Assembly: GCA_963708325.1 (NCBI GenBank)
Contig: OY970203.1
Location: 682,001 to 746,000 of the forward strand
Source of the DNA: G963708325 sp963708325
GTDB taxonomy: Bacteria; Actinomycetota; Thermoleophilia; Solirubrobacterales; 70-9
DNA: 64,000 nucleotides
Direction of reading: 5' to 3'
Part shown: positions 15,495 through 23,989 of the stretch, in pieces
Position numbering within the stretch: the stretch's first letter is position 1
Layout of the letters: each line of letters opens with the position of its first letter
Position numbers and translations under genes: made by a program
Notes under the pieces: model-generated
Told to the model about the DNA's origin: nothing
The model's database searches: none
Seen by the model: only the letters and a program-made list of their open reading frames with translations

Positions 15495-16352
15495 ATGAAG
15501 AGCATCGAGTTGCCGCAGGGGACGGTTCGCTACCGCGAGAGCGGCGAGGGCGAGCCGATCGTCTTCGTCCACGGCCTGCTCGTCAACGGCTCTCTGTGGC
15601 GCAAGGTCACGCCGGCGTTGGAGGGGGACTTCCGCTGCGTCGTCCCCGACTGGCCGCTGGGCTCGCACTCGCCGGCGATGCGCCCCGACGCCGACCTCTC
15701 CCCCCTCGGCCTCGCCAAGCTGGTCGACGACTTCTGCGCCGAAATCGAGCTGAGCGACGTCACCCTGGTGGGCAACGACACCGGTGGCGCGATCTCCCAG
15801 CTCGTCGCAGCCCACCACCCGGACAGACTGGGGCGGCTGGTGCTGACGCCGTGCGATGCCTACGAGAACTTCCTGCCGCCGTTCTTCCGCCCCCTGCAGT
15901 GGCTGGCGCACGTCCCTGGCGGGCTGGCCGGCGCCCTGCAGGGAACCCGGGCCTACGCCGTTCGGCGCTCGCCGCTCGCCTTCGGCCTGCTGATCAAGCA
16001 CGAGGTCGACCGCGACGTGTCGGAGGGCTGGGCACGGCCCAGCCTCGACGACCGTGACGTGCGCCGCGACTGCATCAAGGTCCTGCGGGGGATCGACAAG
16101 CGCTACACGCTGGAGGCCGCCGAGCGGCTGCGCTCGTTCGACCGCCCCACCCTGATCGCCTGGGCCCCAGAGGACCGCTTCTTCAAGCTCGCCAACGCCG
16201 AGCGCCTCGCCGCGGCGATCCCGGAGGCCCGCCTGGAGCGGATCGAGGACTCCTACGCGTTCGTCCCCGAGGACCAGCCCGAGCGGCTGGCAGAGCTGAT
16301 CTCGGCGTTCATGCGGACCCCGGCGACCGCGGATAGCTCCGCCGCCGGCTAG
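15495..16352 (+). CDS. Alpha/beta-fold hydrolase with Asp nucleophile, catalytic His not conserved
   Basis: The protein has 285 residues, cytosolic. The oxyanion-hole HGLLVNGSLW and the nucleophile elbow LVGNDTGG (D95) place it near haloalkane dehalogenases and epoxide hydrolases rather than serine esterases. The acid residue is probably in WAPEDRFF. Where the family has GHF before VPEDQPERLA, this protein has YAF, so the catalytic His position holds A255. It may therefore be inactive or use a different mechanism. The ATG at 15495 is chosen; a TTG six codons earlier is possible. It stands alone, followed by 369 bp of non-coding DNA. Confidence 0.8.
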   Translation: MKSIELPQGTVRYRESGEGEPIVFVHGLLVNGSLWRKVTPALEGDFRCVVPDWPLGSHSPAMRPDADLSPLGLAKLVDDFCAEIELSDVTLVGNDTGGAISQLVAAHHPDRLGRLVLTPCDAYENFLPPFFRPLQWLAHVPGGLAGALQGTRAYAVRRSPLAFGLLIKHEVDRDVSEGWARPSLDDRDVRRDCIKVLRGIDKRYTLEAAERLRSFDRPTLIAWAPEDRFFKLANAERLAAAIPEARLERIEDSYAFVPEDQPERLAELISAFMRTPATADSSAAG

Positions 16353-16721
16353 CGCGCCGCGCGGCGGCGGCGGAGTGCGACCGGACCATCCCAGCCCATC
16401 GCCGCGCGCGTTCGCTTCGACGAGGCGATGCCCCTCCAGATCGCGGAGGCGCCGGGCAGCGCCGAGCGGCTGCGGTCGCCGTTGACGAATCCGGCGACCC
16501 GGGCGCGACGCGCCCGCGGTTCACGGCGATTCTCGCCTCCTGCATCCATGCCGGCCCAACATATGCGCAAGCCGCAAAACCAACATCGCGGCGTTTCCCG
16601 GATCGGCCTCCGTAGTTTTCCGCAGCGTCCCGCCCCAGGGACACCTCGGCCCCGCCCGACTTCAAGGGCTGGGCGCCGGGCGGGTGCCGCCTGATTTCCC
16701 CGCGCTCAGGTCTCCTGACGC
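16353..16721. other. Intergenic region between convergent genes, no gene seen
   Basis: These 369 bp lie between the hydrolase gene and the ETF-quinone oxidoreductase gene, which converge. Short open frames on both strands have low-complexity Arg/Pro/Ala translations and no usable start signals. No strong terminator hairpin with a U-tract, tRNA or repeat was found. Part of it (around 16555-16585) is locally less GC-rich. Confidence 0.5.
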
Positions 16722-18419
16722 TCAGGTCTCCTGATACAGGGGCCCGTCGCCGCCCTCGGGCGGGGTCAGGCGGCCGCCCTTGGCGGTGATCGCGCCACAC
16801 TGGACGCAGTTCGAGGGCGTCACGTGGACGTCCACCTCGGCGGCGCCGTTCTCCTGCTGCTCGTCGGGGATCTCGTAGACCTGCGCCGGGCACATCGACA
16901 CCCAGGTCTGGGCGACCTCGCGGGCGACCTTCTCCTGGATTCGGATGTGGTTCGGCGCGTCGTCGCGGGTGGCGTTGCCCGAGGCGAACACCGAGCTGAG
17001 CTTGTCGAAGACGTACTTGTTGTCGGGCTTGGGGTAGCTCTCGGCGGCGCCGCCGAACTGCATCTTCTCGTCGGCGTCGGGATGCTGCTTCCAGCGGCCG
17101 CCGGGGAACCAGCCGCGCGTGATCGTCATCAGGCTGGCGATCGCGCCACCGAGGAAGAAGCCGCGCGAGAACGGCTGGCGCATGTTGCGCGAGCGGTAGA
17201 GGTCGTCGCCGATCAGGCCCTTGCGGACGCGCTCGTCATAGGCGTCGAAGTTGACCGAGTCGCGCTTCAGCGCCGCGACGATCTCCTCGGCCGCGTACAT
17301 CCCCGCGTGCATCGCGTAGTGGATCCCCTTCAGCTCGGGCACGTTGACCATGCCGGCGCCGTCGCCGGCGATCACCATCCCAGGCACGGACAGGGTGCGC
17401 GGCAGGGCCCAGAAGCCGCCGGAGGGAATCGTCTTGGCCCCCCAGCCGACCCGCTTTCCGCCGTCGAGGATCTTGCGCACGAAGGGGTGGGTCTTGAGCT
17501 CCTGGAGGGCGTCGTGGCAGGAGAATGTGGCGTCCGTGTAGTCGAGCCCGACCACCATGCCGATGCACACCTTGTCCTCGCCCATCGGGTAGATGAAGCT
17601 GCCACCGAACTCGTTCCACTTCGCCCGCTTGCGCAGGGGCCAGCCCATCGTGTGGATCACCCGGTCGAGCGGCTTCTCCACCTCCCAGACCTCTTTGACG
17701 CCCAGCTCCCAGCGCTGCGGCAGCAGCCCCGCCAGCTCGAAGTGGTCGATCGCGGCGCCGGTCAGGTGCCCCTGCGTGCCCTCGGCCAGCACCGTCGCCC
17801 GCGCCACCACGTCGGAGCCGGGCTCGAAGTTGGACAGCTCCTCGCCGTCACGGCCGCGGCCTTTGTCGCCGGAGCGCACGCCGCGCACGATCCTGTCCTC
17901 TACCAGCAGCTTGTCGGCGGCGGTCTCGGAGAGGATGTAGACGCCCGCCTCCTCCGCCTTCTCGGCGAGGAACCTGCCGAGCCGCGCGACCGAGGTGACG
18001 TAGTTGCCGTGGTTTCGGAAGTTCGGCGGCATCGGCTTCAGGGGCAGCGCCCGCCGCTTGGTCAACAGGTAGACGGCGTCCTTGGTCACCTCCTGATAGA
18101 CCGGCCAGTCCTCCGGCTCGAGGTCGGGGAACAGCTCCCGCATCGCCGACGGCCGCATATTGGCCCCGGAGAGCAGGTGGGCGCCCGGCGTCTTTCCCTT
18201 CTCGACCACGGCGATCGGCACCTCGCCGAGCCTCTCGGCCAGCTCCGGCTCGGACTCGAGCAGCTGCGCGGCCTTGATCGCGGATGCCAGGCCGGCCGGA
18301 CCGCCGCCGACGATCGCGATCCCGACCTCGATCCGCTCGTCCTCGGCGTCGGTGATCGGGCCGACGAACTCCTCGCCGGGGTCGATGGCGGGCGGGAACT
18401 CGGCAGGGGCTACGGGCAT
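16722..18419 (-). CDS. Electron transfer flavoprotein-ubiquinone oxidoreductase (ETF-QO/FixC family), incomplete Fe-S ligand set
   Basis: The protein has 565 residues. It moves electrons from reduced ETF to the membrane quinone pool. The FAD-binding VGIAIVGGGPAGLASA is near residue 33, and KGIHYAMHAGMYAAEE and the amphipathic quinone-binding region are present. The C-terminal [4Fe-4S] domain normally has Cys-(~25)-Cys-x2-Cys-x2-Cys. Here C510, C538 and C541 are present, but the fourth position is I544 (CVQCGAITAKGG). The PEGGDGPLY end of the family is kept. The ATG at 18419 is chosen; the longer frame runs into etfA. It is 29 bp downstream of etfA, so etfB-etfA-ETFQO form one operon. Confidence 0.93.
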   Translation of the reverse strand: MPVAPAEFPPAIDPGEEFVGPITDAEDERIEVGIAIVGGGPAGLASAIKAAQLLESEPELAERLGEVPIAVVEKGKTPGAHLLSGANMRPSAMRELFPDLEPEDWPVYQEVTKDAVYLLTKRRALPLKPMPPNFRNHGNYVTSVARLGRFLAEKAEEAGVYILSETAADKLLVEDRIVRGVRSGDKGRGRDGEELSNFEPGSDVVARATVLAEGTQGHLTGAAIDHFELAGLLPQRWELGVKEVWEVEKPLDRVIHTMGWPLRKRAKWNEFGGSFIYPMGEDKVCIGMVVGLDYTDATFSCHDALQELKTHPFVRKILDGGKRVGWGAKTIPSGGFWALPRTLSVPGMVIAGDGAGMVNVPELKGIHYAMHAGMYAAEEIVAALKRDSVNFDAYDERVRKGLIGDDLYRSRNMRQPFSRGFFLGGAIASLMTITRGWFPGGRWKQHPDADEKMQFGGAAESYPKPDNKYVFDKLSSVFASGNATRDDAPNHIRIQEKVAREVAQTWVSMCPAQVYEIPDEQQENGAAEVDVHVTPSNCVQCGAITAKGGRLTPPEGGDGPLYQET

Positions 18420-18448
18420 GGTCGTCTCGACCGCCGCCGCGGGGCGGT

Positions 18449-19426
18449 TCAGCCGCCCTTCTTGGCCTTGATCGCCTCGGTCAGCTTGGGAAGGATCTTG
18501 TGCAGGTCGCCGACCACGCCGAGGTCGGAGAACTCGAAGATCGGCGCGTTCTGATCCTTGTTGATCGCGAGGATGTTCTCCGAGTTCTGCATCCCCACCT
18601 TGTGCTGGATCGCTCCGGAGATCCCGGCCGCCAGGTAGAGCTTCGGCGCCACCGTCTTGCCGGTCTGGCCGATCTGGGCGGCGTAGGGGTACCAGCCGGC
18701 GTCCACCACGGCGCGCGTGGCGGCGACGGCGCCACCCATCGCGTCGGCCAGCTCCTCGGCGAGCTTGAAGTTGTCCGCCTCGCCGAGCCCGCGCCCGCCG
18801 CCGACGAGGATGTCGGCGTCCTCGATGTTGACGTCGGCGCCGCGCTGCTCGCCGCGGGTGACCATCGTCGCCTTGCCCGACCAGGGCGACATCTCCACAT
18901 CCACGTCGACGACCTCGGCGCTGCCGCCGCTCTCCTCGGAGTCGAACGCGTTCAGCCGGCCGATGATGATCCCGGGCTCCTCCACGTAGCCGACGTCCAC
19001 GACCTGGGAGTCCTGAAGCACCGGGCGCGTGGCGACCAGCTTGCCGTCGGCGGCCTTCACCTCGGTCACCTCCATCGTCACGCCGGCGTTCAGCCGCGCG
19101 GTCAGGCCGGCGCCGATCTCGAACCCGAGCAGGCCCCCGCCGAACAGCGCGTAGGAGATGTCGTTCTCGGAGATCACCTTCGCCATCGCGTCGACGATCG
19201 GCTGGGCCAGGCCCTCGGGGACGCCCTTGGCCCGGTAGACCTTGGCGGCGCCCCAGGCACCGAGCCCGGCGCATGCGTCGTCGGTGACGTCGCCCACGAC
19301 CAGGGCCGCCGCCTCGCCGCCGATCTCGGCGGCCAGCTTGCCGGCCTCGCTGATCGCGCCCAGCGAGTTCTTGTTGAAGTTGCCCTCGTCGTCGTGCAGG
19401 GCGTAGACCAGGATTCCGCCGGCCAT
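18449..19426 (-). CDS. etfA: Electron transfer flavoprotein alpha subunit (FixB)
   Basis: The protein has 325 residues. With EtfB it forms the FAD/AMP-containing ETF dimer that accepts electrons from acyl-CoA dehydrogenases. The C-terminal FAD domain carries the conserved GGGRGLGEADNF, AATRAVVDAGWYPYAAQIGQ, GKTVAPKLYLAAGISGAIQH and INKDQNAPIFEFSDLGVVGD blocks. The ATG directly abuts the etfB stop (0 bp). An ETF alpha/beta pair also lies beside the glucan operon genes in M. tuberculosis, and the same operon occurs in this window about 21 kb away. Confidence 0.96.
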   Translation of the reverse strand: MAGGILVYALHDDEGNFNKNSLGAISEAGKLAAEIGGEAAALVVGDVTDDACAGLGAWGAAKVYRAKGVPEGLAQPIVDAMAKVISENDISYALFGGGLLGFEIGAGLTARLNAGVTMEVTEVKAADGKLVATRPVLQDSQVVDVGYVEEPGIIIGRLNAFDSEESGGSAEVVDVDVEMSPWSGKATMVTRGEQRGADVNIEDADILVGGGRGLGEADNFKLAEELADAMGGAVAATRAVVDAGWYPYAAQIGQTGKTVAPKLYLAAGISGAIQHKVGMQNSENILAINKDQNAPIFEFSDLGVVGDLHKILPKLTEAIKAKKGG

Positions 19427-20218
19427 CTAGATCAGCTTCCTTTCCTCGAGCCAGGCGACGATCTTCTCGACCGTCTCGTTCGTGTCCTCGTCCTCGATGA
19501 TCTCCCCCGCCTCCTTCTGGGGCGGCGGGTTGATCTCCAGCACCGCCGTGCGGGAGCCCTCCTCGCCCACCCGGCCGGCCTCGATCTCGGCGTCGGCGGC
19601 CGAATGCGTGTCGAGCGGCTTCTTCTTCGCCCCCATGATCGCCTTCAGGCTGGGATAGCGGGGCTCGTTGATCGCGTCGCCGACGCTGATCACCGCCGGC
19701 ATCTCGACGTCCACCGTGTCGTAGCCGTACTCCGCCTGGCGCTCGCAGCGCAGCTTGCCGTCGGCGACGTCGATCTTGATCACCTGGGTGAGCGAGGGCA
19801 TCTGCAGGTGATCGGCGACAACGGCGCCGATCGTGTAGCACTCGCCGTCGTCGGACTGCTGGCCGAGCAGGACGAGGTCCGGGTCCTCCTTGCGGAGCAC
19901 CTGGGCCAGCGCGTAACCGGTGGCGCAGACGTCGGAGCCGGCGAGAGCGTCGTCGGCAAGGTGGACCGAGCGGTCCGCTCCCAGCGCGACGGCCTTGTGC
20001 AGAGCGCGCACGGCGCTCTCCGGCCCCATGGTCACGGCCACGACCTCCTCGACCGGGACCTCGCCACCCTCCTTGATCTGCATCGCCGCCTCGATGGCGT
20101 GCGTGTCGAACGGATTGAGGTTCTTCTCGCCGCTGCGATCGAGCCGCTTCGTGCCGGCGTCGATCCGCTTCTGCACAGCGGCGTCCGGAACCTCCTTGAC
20201 CAGGACGCAGATCTTCAA
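19427..20218 (-). CDS. etfB: Electron transfer flavoprotein beta subunit (FixA)
   Basis: The protein has 263 residues and binds AMP in ETF. Motifs include MKICVLVKEVPD, NPFDTHAIEAAMQ, VTMGPESAVRALHKAVALGADR and LVLLGQQSDDGECYTIGAVVADHLQMP. The start is TTG at 20218, set by a GGAGGG 6-7 bp upstream and by the family N-terminus. It is the first gene of the etfB-etfA-ETFQO operon, with a 7-2-7 bp inverted repeat overlapping the likely -35 region upstream. Confidence 0.96.
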   Translation of the reverse strand: MKICVLVKEVPDAAVQKRIDAGTKRLDRSGEKNLNPFDTHAIEAAMQIKEGGEVPVEEVVAVTMGPESAVRALHKAVALGADRSVHLADDALAGSDVCATGYALAQVLRKEDPDLVLLGQQSDDGECYTIGAVVADHLQMPSLTQVIKIDVADGKLRCERQAEYGYDTVDVEMPAVISVGDAINEPRYPSLKAIMGAKKKPLDTHSAADAEIEAGRVGEEGSRTAVLEINPPPQKEAGEIIEDEDTNETVEKIVAWLEERKLI

Positions 20219-20283
20219 CTCGTGCCCTCCTTCGGCGTCATTCGGTTTGCGGGCCGCGGCATCTTAGCGCCCCTCTTACCCGA

Positions 20284-20299
20284 TTGACTGGTCAGTCAA
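20284..20299 (-). promoter_or_regulatory. Perfect inverted repeat TTGACTG-GT-CAGTCAA, candidate operator of the etf operon
   Basis: The site has 7-bp arms and a 2-bp spacer and lies 66-81 bp upstream of the etfB start. On the etf strand it begins with TTGACT, a good -35 match, so a bound repressor would block polymerase. GACTGGTCAGTC-like sites are typical of TetR-family regulators of fatty-acid and acyl-CoA genes. Which regulator binds is unknown. It could equally act on the 3' side of icmB. Confidence 0.55.
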
Positions 20300-20321
20300 C
20301 CAGCTTTTCTCAGCCGCGCGA

Positions 20322-20762
20322 TCAGGACGCGCCCGTCCCCACAGCGTCGCGGACGAACTCGACGATCTCGTCTGTCGAAGCCCCCGGGGTGAACACCTCG
20401 GCGACCCCCGCCTGCTTCAGCGCGGGCACGTCGTCGGCCGGGATCGTGCCCCCGACCGTGACCACGACGTCGTCCGCTCCCTGCTCGCGCAGCAGCTCCA
20501 TCACGCGTGGGACGAGCGTCATGTGCGCCCCGGAGAGGATCGACAGCCCGACCGCGTCCGCGTCCTCCTGGATCACCGTCTCGGCGATCTGCTCCGGCGT
20601 CTGGTGAAGGCCTGTGTAGATCACCTCCATGCCGGCGTCGCGCAGGGCGCGGGCGATGATCTTGGCGCCGCGATCGTGGCCGTCGAGGCCAGGCTTGGCG
20701 ACCACGACGCGCACCTTGCGGGCGGATGCGGGGGGAGATTCGTTCTCGGCGGCGGCTTGCAT
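20322..20762 (-). CDS. icmB: Acyl-CoA mutase small (B12-binding) subunit, isobutyryl-CoA mutase type
   Basis: The protein has 146 residues and is a stand-alone cobalamin-binding domain. The base-off/His-on motif DxHxxG is D27-G-H29-D-R-G32 in KPGLDGHDRGAKI, with H29 as the lower axial ligand. SILSGAHM and VTVGGTIP are the other B12-contact loops. Methylmalonyl-CoA mutases often fuse this domain, whereas IcmB and archaeal-type enzymes keep it separate at this length. The partner large subunit is at 24676-26331, four genes away. The ATG at 20762 is chosen; the upstream extension is low-complexity. Confidence 0.9.
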   Translation of the reverse strand: MQAAAENESPPASARKVRVVVAKPGLDGHDRGAKIIARALRDAGMEVIYTGLHQTPEQIAETVIQEDADAVGLSILSGAHMTLVPRVMELLREQGADDVVVTVGGTIPADDVPALKQAGVAEVFTPGASTDEIVEFVRDAVGTGAS

Positions 20763-20955
20763 GCCCGGACGGTCGCTGAGTGTTGCAGATGGTTGAGATT
20801 CGAAGATCCGGGAAAGACCCCCGCGCCGCAACCCGCCCAGATTGCGGGAAAGGAACGGGAGCCTAGTGTCGAAAGTAACGATGTCCGCCCAACAATCGGA
20901 CCTTCGGTCCGTTGTAGCTGCTAGAAGCGCAGTTGACGAATCGGAAGGGGCACCC

Positions 20956-21147
20956 GTGTACGACGTCGTCTACGTGGATCGTCAAAAGCAAGGAAGCGTC
21001 CTCGCAGCCGGACTGCGGCGCGAGGCAGCGGTCGATCTGGCCTGTCGCGAGGCCCGGAAGCGCGGTGTGGGACGGATGTTCCTCGCCGGCTCCGAGCCGC
21101 CGAGCGCCGTCGTCGTGATCGTCGCCTCGCAGCAGCGCGCCGCCTGA
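20956..21147 (+). CDS. Small protein of unknown function (63 aa)
   Basis: I do not recognise the family. The GTG at 20956 has GGAAGGGG 5 bp upstream, the best ribosome site in the frame. GTG or ATG codons at 20866 or 20881 would add 25-30 residues of weaker character. The product (MYDVVYVDRQKQGSVLAAGL...) has alternating hydrophobic strands (YDVVYVD, AVVVIVA) around a basic helix (LACREARKRG), compatible with a small alpha/beta fold. It has no Cys and no membrane segment. It is divergent from icmB and is followed by a strong bidirectional hairpin. Confidence 0.6.
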   Translation: MYDVVYVDRQKQGSVLAAGLRREAAVDLACREARKRGVGRMFLAGSEPPSAVVVIVASQQRAA

Positions 21148-21169
21148 GGCGGGCTCGGCTTCCAGCCGA

Positions 21170-21206
21170 TCGATTCCGAACCCCGTACCCGCGGATTCGG
21201 AATCGA
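21170..21206. terminator. Bidirectional hairpin, 11-bp perfect stem
   Basis: The arms TCGATTCCGAA (21170-21180) and TTCGGAATCGA (21196-21206) pair perfectly around a 15-base loop. It lies between the convergent small ORF and the phosphoesterase gene, only 4 bp after the latter's stop. It lacks a U-tract but its position fits a shared terminator. Confidence 0.6.
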
Positions 21207-21210
21207 CCGT

Positions 21211-23907
21211 CTAGCCGTCGGGGTCCGCCCCGCCGTCGCGCCCGGACGCGTTCGGCCCGGGCGGCGGGGGCGTCGAGCCGGGCCCGTGGCGGAAGCGCCA
21301 GAGGATCGCGTCCAGCTGGCGCTGCGGCAGCCGGTCGAGCTGGTTCAGGTTGAGGCCGCCGGAGGCGCGCCTGTTACGGGGGGTCGCCGGGTTGACGGCG
21401 TTCATGTCCACGCTCGGCACGATCGCGTCATAGGGCTCCGAGTTGCCGGCCGTCAAGCTGAAGGCGTCGTAGAGGGGCACCGCCAGCGCCTCGGCGAGGT
21501 GCTTGGGCTGGAGCCCGACGATGATCTCCAGCGTGCGCAGGAAGGAGAGCTGGTCGTAGCGATCGTGGATCGTCGCGCCGCGCTTGGAGTAGGGGCTGAT
21601 CGCCAGCGCCGGGATGCGGTGGGCGTCGACGTGGTCGGCGCCATCCTGGGAGTCGTCCTCCTCCACCAGGATCAGCGAGCTTCCCCAGATCGAGGAGTGC
21701 GAGATCTCGTCGACGATCTGGCCGAGGCCCCAGTCGTTGTTGGCGACGTCGGCGTCCGGCGTGCGCTTGCCGGGGCTCACACCCTGGGTGTGGTTGAGGG
21801 GGAGCACGATGTAGCTGAAGGCGGGCACGTTGTTGGCGGTGAGCTGCGCCTCGAACCGGTTCTTGAAGCAGTCGAAGCGGGAGTGCGAGCCCACAGCCGC
21901 CCCCGGCGGCACTGAGGAGTCGTAGACCGGGGTCGGTCCCTGTCCGAGCGGGCTGTTGAAGATCGCCACGTCGCTGTCGTAGCAGCCGCCGGTGATCTGG
22001 ATGTCGGAGCTCGACAGCACCTGAGTGTTGCGGGCGGACTCGGCCGAGTTGCGGTTTCGGTCGGGCAGGAGGGGGTTCAGGCCTGCCAGCGCCTCGCCGT
22101 AGTTGAAGAACGAAACGCCCTCGTCGAGCGCGCGCCAGAACAGGTAGCCCTTCGGCGGCTGCGACACCTCGTACGCGCCGAAGTCGTAGGGACGGCCGCG
22201 CCCTGCGTAGTTCTGCGGCCAGTTCTTGGTGACGTAGTCGGACACGGCCCCGGCGGAGGTCCAGTAGTGGCCGTCGATCGAGGCCTCCGAGTCCGCGTAG
22301 ACGTGGTCGAGGACGCCGAACCGCCGCGCCAGCGCATGGGCGTTGGGGGTGAAGTGGTTTCCGAACAGGGTGAGGTTGGGATCGCCGTCGCCGCGGCGGA
22401 TGTCCCCGAGCACCTGGTCGTAGGTGCGGTTCTCCTTGACGACGTAGAAGACGTGCTGGATCTTCTGGCCGGGGCCGGGGCCGGCAACTGGTGTCCCCTG
22501 CGGCGGCGACTGGGCGTTCACGGGGACGATGTCCTGCGACGAGATCGGCGTCAGCTGGTGCGCGCGCGGGTCGGTGGGGAAGCGCAGGATCCCCGACATG
22601 CCGCGAACGATCGACGGCAGATACTGGAAGCTGTTGATGTGGTCGTCGGAGTCGTTCGGCGAGTTCGGATCGGGGCCGTTGGGATTGGGGCCGACGCCGA
22701 GCCCGCGCGCCGACACCCAGACGAGCTTGGCCCGGCCGGGGGTGGCGCCGACCGCGGTCGGATAGGAGCCGACGGGGATCCGCCCCACGAGGGCGTAGGC
22801 GGCGGCGGCGCGAGCCCCGTGGCGGACGCCGAGCCCGTCACACCCCGGTCGCCGCGACAGCGCGAAGACCGCGACGGCGTCCTCGCCGGAGTCGGCCGAC
22901 AGCAGGTCGCAGCCGTCGCGGCTGACGCTGAGCTGCGTCGGCGTCGCGCCCGTGCCCTGGGGCCGCGCCACCGAGAGCGTGCGCTCGACGTTCATGTGCT
23001 TGGTGTCGATCACGGCGATCACGTCCTGGTTGGCGACCGCGGCGAACACGCGGTTTGCGCGCGGATCCGTGGCCATCCCCTCGACATGGGAGTGGCGCGG
23101 AGCCACCTGGATGTCCTTGACCTTGGTCGCCGAGGCGAGGTCGATCACCGAGACGGTGCCGTCCTCCTCGTTGCCGACGAGGCCGAACTTGCCGTCACGC
23201 GTGACGGCGGCGCCGTAAGGGTAGGCGCCCACCGGGACGTAGCTGACCGCCCGGGTCCTGGTGTCGATCACCGCCGCGTGGTCGGCCAGGTTGAGCGCAG
23301 CCACCAGGGTCTTGCCGTCCGCGCTGACGGCGAGGTCCCGCGGCCACGACGCCTTCGCGGTGCCGGGCGGGAAGTCCTGCTCGATCGGCGCCGCGTTGGG
23401 CGGCGGCACCGGGATCAGTCCGTTGCGGGTCGCCTGGCCGGTGCGGCGGTCGTAGCGAAAGACGTGGATCACATCCCCCTGCTTGCCGGGGACGCTCGCG
23501 GGCGCCTTCTGGTCGGCGTGGGGCGAGTCGGGGACGCCGGACACGTAGGCGGTGCGGCCGTCCGGAGCCATCGCGATGCCGCCGCTGAGGCCGGGCATCG
23601 GGATCCGCTGGACGATCCGGCCCACGCGGGAGGGATTGTCGGAGCGCACCTGGACGATGCGGATGTCGTTGCGGGCCCGCCCCGCCGACAGCGTCCACAG
23701 AAAGCGCCCGTTCGCCGTCAGCGCGCCGCCGGCGGGGAAGTTGCCGAGCTTCGTCTTGTGACCCACTGGCCGCAGCTTGCGCCCGGTCGCCTGGATGCCG
23801 TTGCTCGGCCCGATCCGGCCCTGCTTGACGCCGACCGCGGCCGCCGCCACGCCCGCCGCAATCAGTCCCGCCAGCACGAACAGGAATCCCCTCCGCACTC
23901 GACTCAC
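21211..23907 (-). CDS. Secreted beta-propeller/phosphoesterase fusion (YVTN repeats plus phospholipase C-like alkaline-phosphatase superfamily domain)
   Basis: The protein has 898 residues. The N-terminal SRVRRGFLFVLAGLIAAGVAAAA is a signal peptide or anchor. Residues of about 45-420 are YVTN-type beta-propeller repeats (AVSADGKTLVAAL, AVTRDGKFGLVGN, VSVIDLASATKV, VAVIDTKH). From about 500 follows a phosphoesterase domain of the phospholipase C/acid phosphatase family: QHVFYVVKENRTYDQVLGD near the metal-site start, SIDGHYWTSAGA, and the late metal residues in LVEEDDSQDGADHVDAHR. The GTG at 23907 is chosen for the signal peptide; the longer frame adds a basic stretch. It is probably an extracellular phosphodiester or phosphomonoester hydrolase. 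Confidence 0.85.
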   Translation of the reverse strand: MSRVRRGFLFVLAGLIAAGVAAAAVGVKQGRIGPSNGIQATGRKLRPVGHKTKLGNFPAGGALTANGRFLWTLSAGRARNDIRIVQVRSDNPSRVGRIVQRIPMPGLSGGIAMAPDGRTAYVSGVPDSPHADQKAPASVPGKQGDVIHVFRYDRRTGQATRNGLIPVPPPNAAPIEQDFPPGTAKASWPRDLAVSADGKTLVAALNLADHAAVIDTRTRAVSYVPVGAYPYGAAVTRDGKFGLVGNEEDGTVSVIDLASATKVKDIQVAPRHSHVEGMATDPRANRVFAAVANQDVIAVIDTKHMNVERTLSVARPQGTGATPTQLSVSRDGCDLLSADSGEDAVAVFALSRRPGCDGLGVRHGARAAAAYALVGRIPVGSYPTAVGATPGRAKLVWVSARGLGVGPNPNGPDPNSPNDSDDHINSFQYLPSIVRGMSGILRFPTDPRAHQLTPISSQDIVPVNAQSPPQGTPVAGPGPGQKIQHVFYVVKENRTYDQVLGDIRRGDGDPNLTLFGNHFTPNAHALARRFGVLDHVYADSEASIDGHYWTSAGAVSDYVTKNWPQNYAGRGRPYDFGAYEVSQPPKGYLFWRALDEGVSFFNYGEALAGLNPLLPDRNRNSAESARNTQVLSSSDIQITGGCYDSDVAIFNSPLGQGPTPVYDSSVPPGAAVGSHSRFDCFKNRFEAQLTANNVPAFSYIVLPLNHTQGVSPGKRTPDADVANNDWGLGQIVDEISHSSIWGSSLILVEEDDSQDGADHVDAHRIPALAISPYSKRGATIHDRYDQLSFLRTLEIIVGLQPKHLAEALAVPLYDAFSLTAGNSEPYDAIVPSVDMNAVNPATPRNRRASGGLNLNQLDRLPQRQLDAILWRFRHGPGSTPPPPGPNASGRDGGADPDG

Positions 23908-23989
23908 GCCGCAAAGCTTGCCACGGATGCCCCCGCGCCGGCGACGGCCCGTCATCGCCGGGCGCCCGGGCCGAGCGGCGGCGGCGCCG

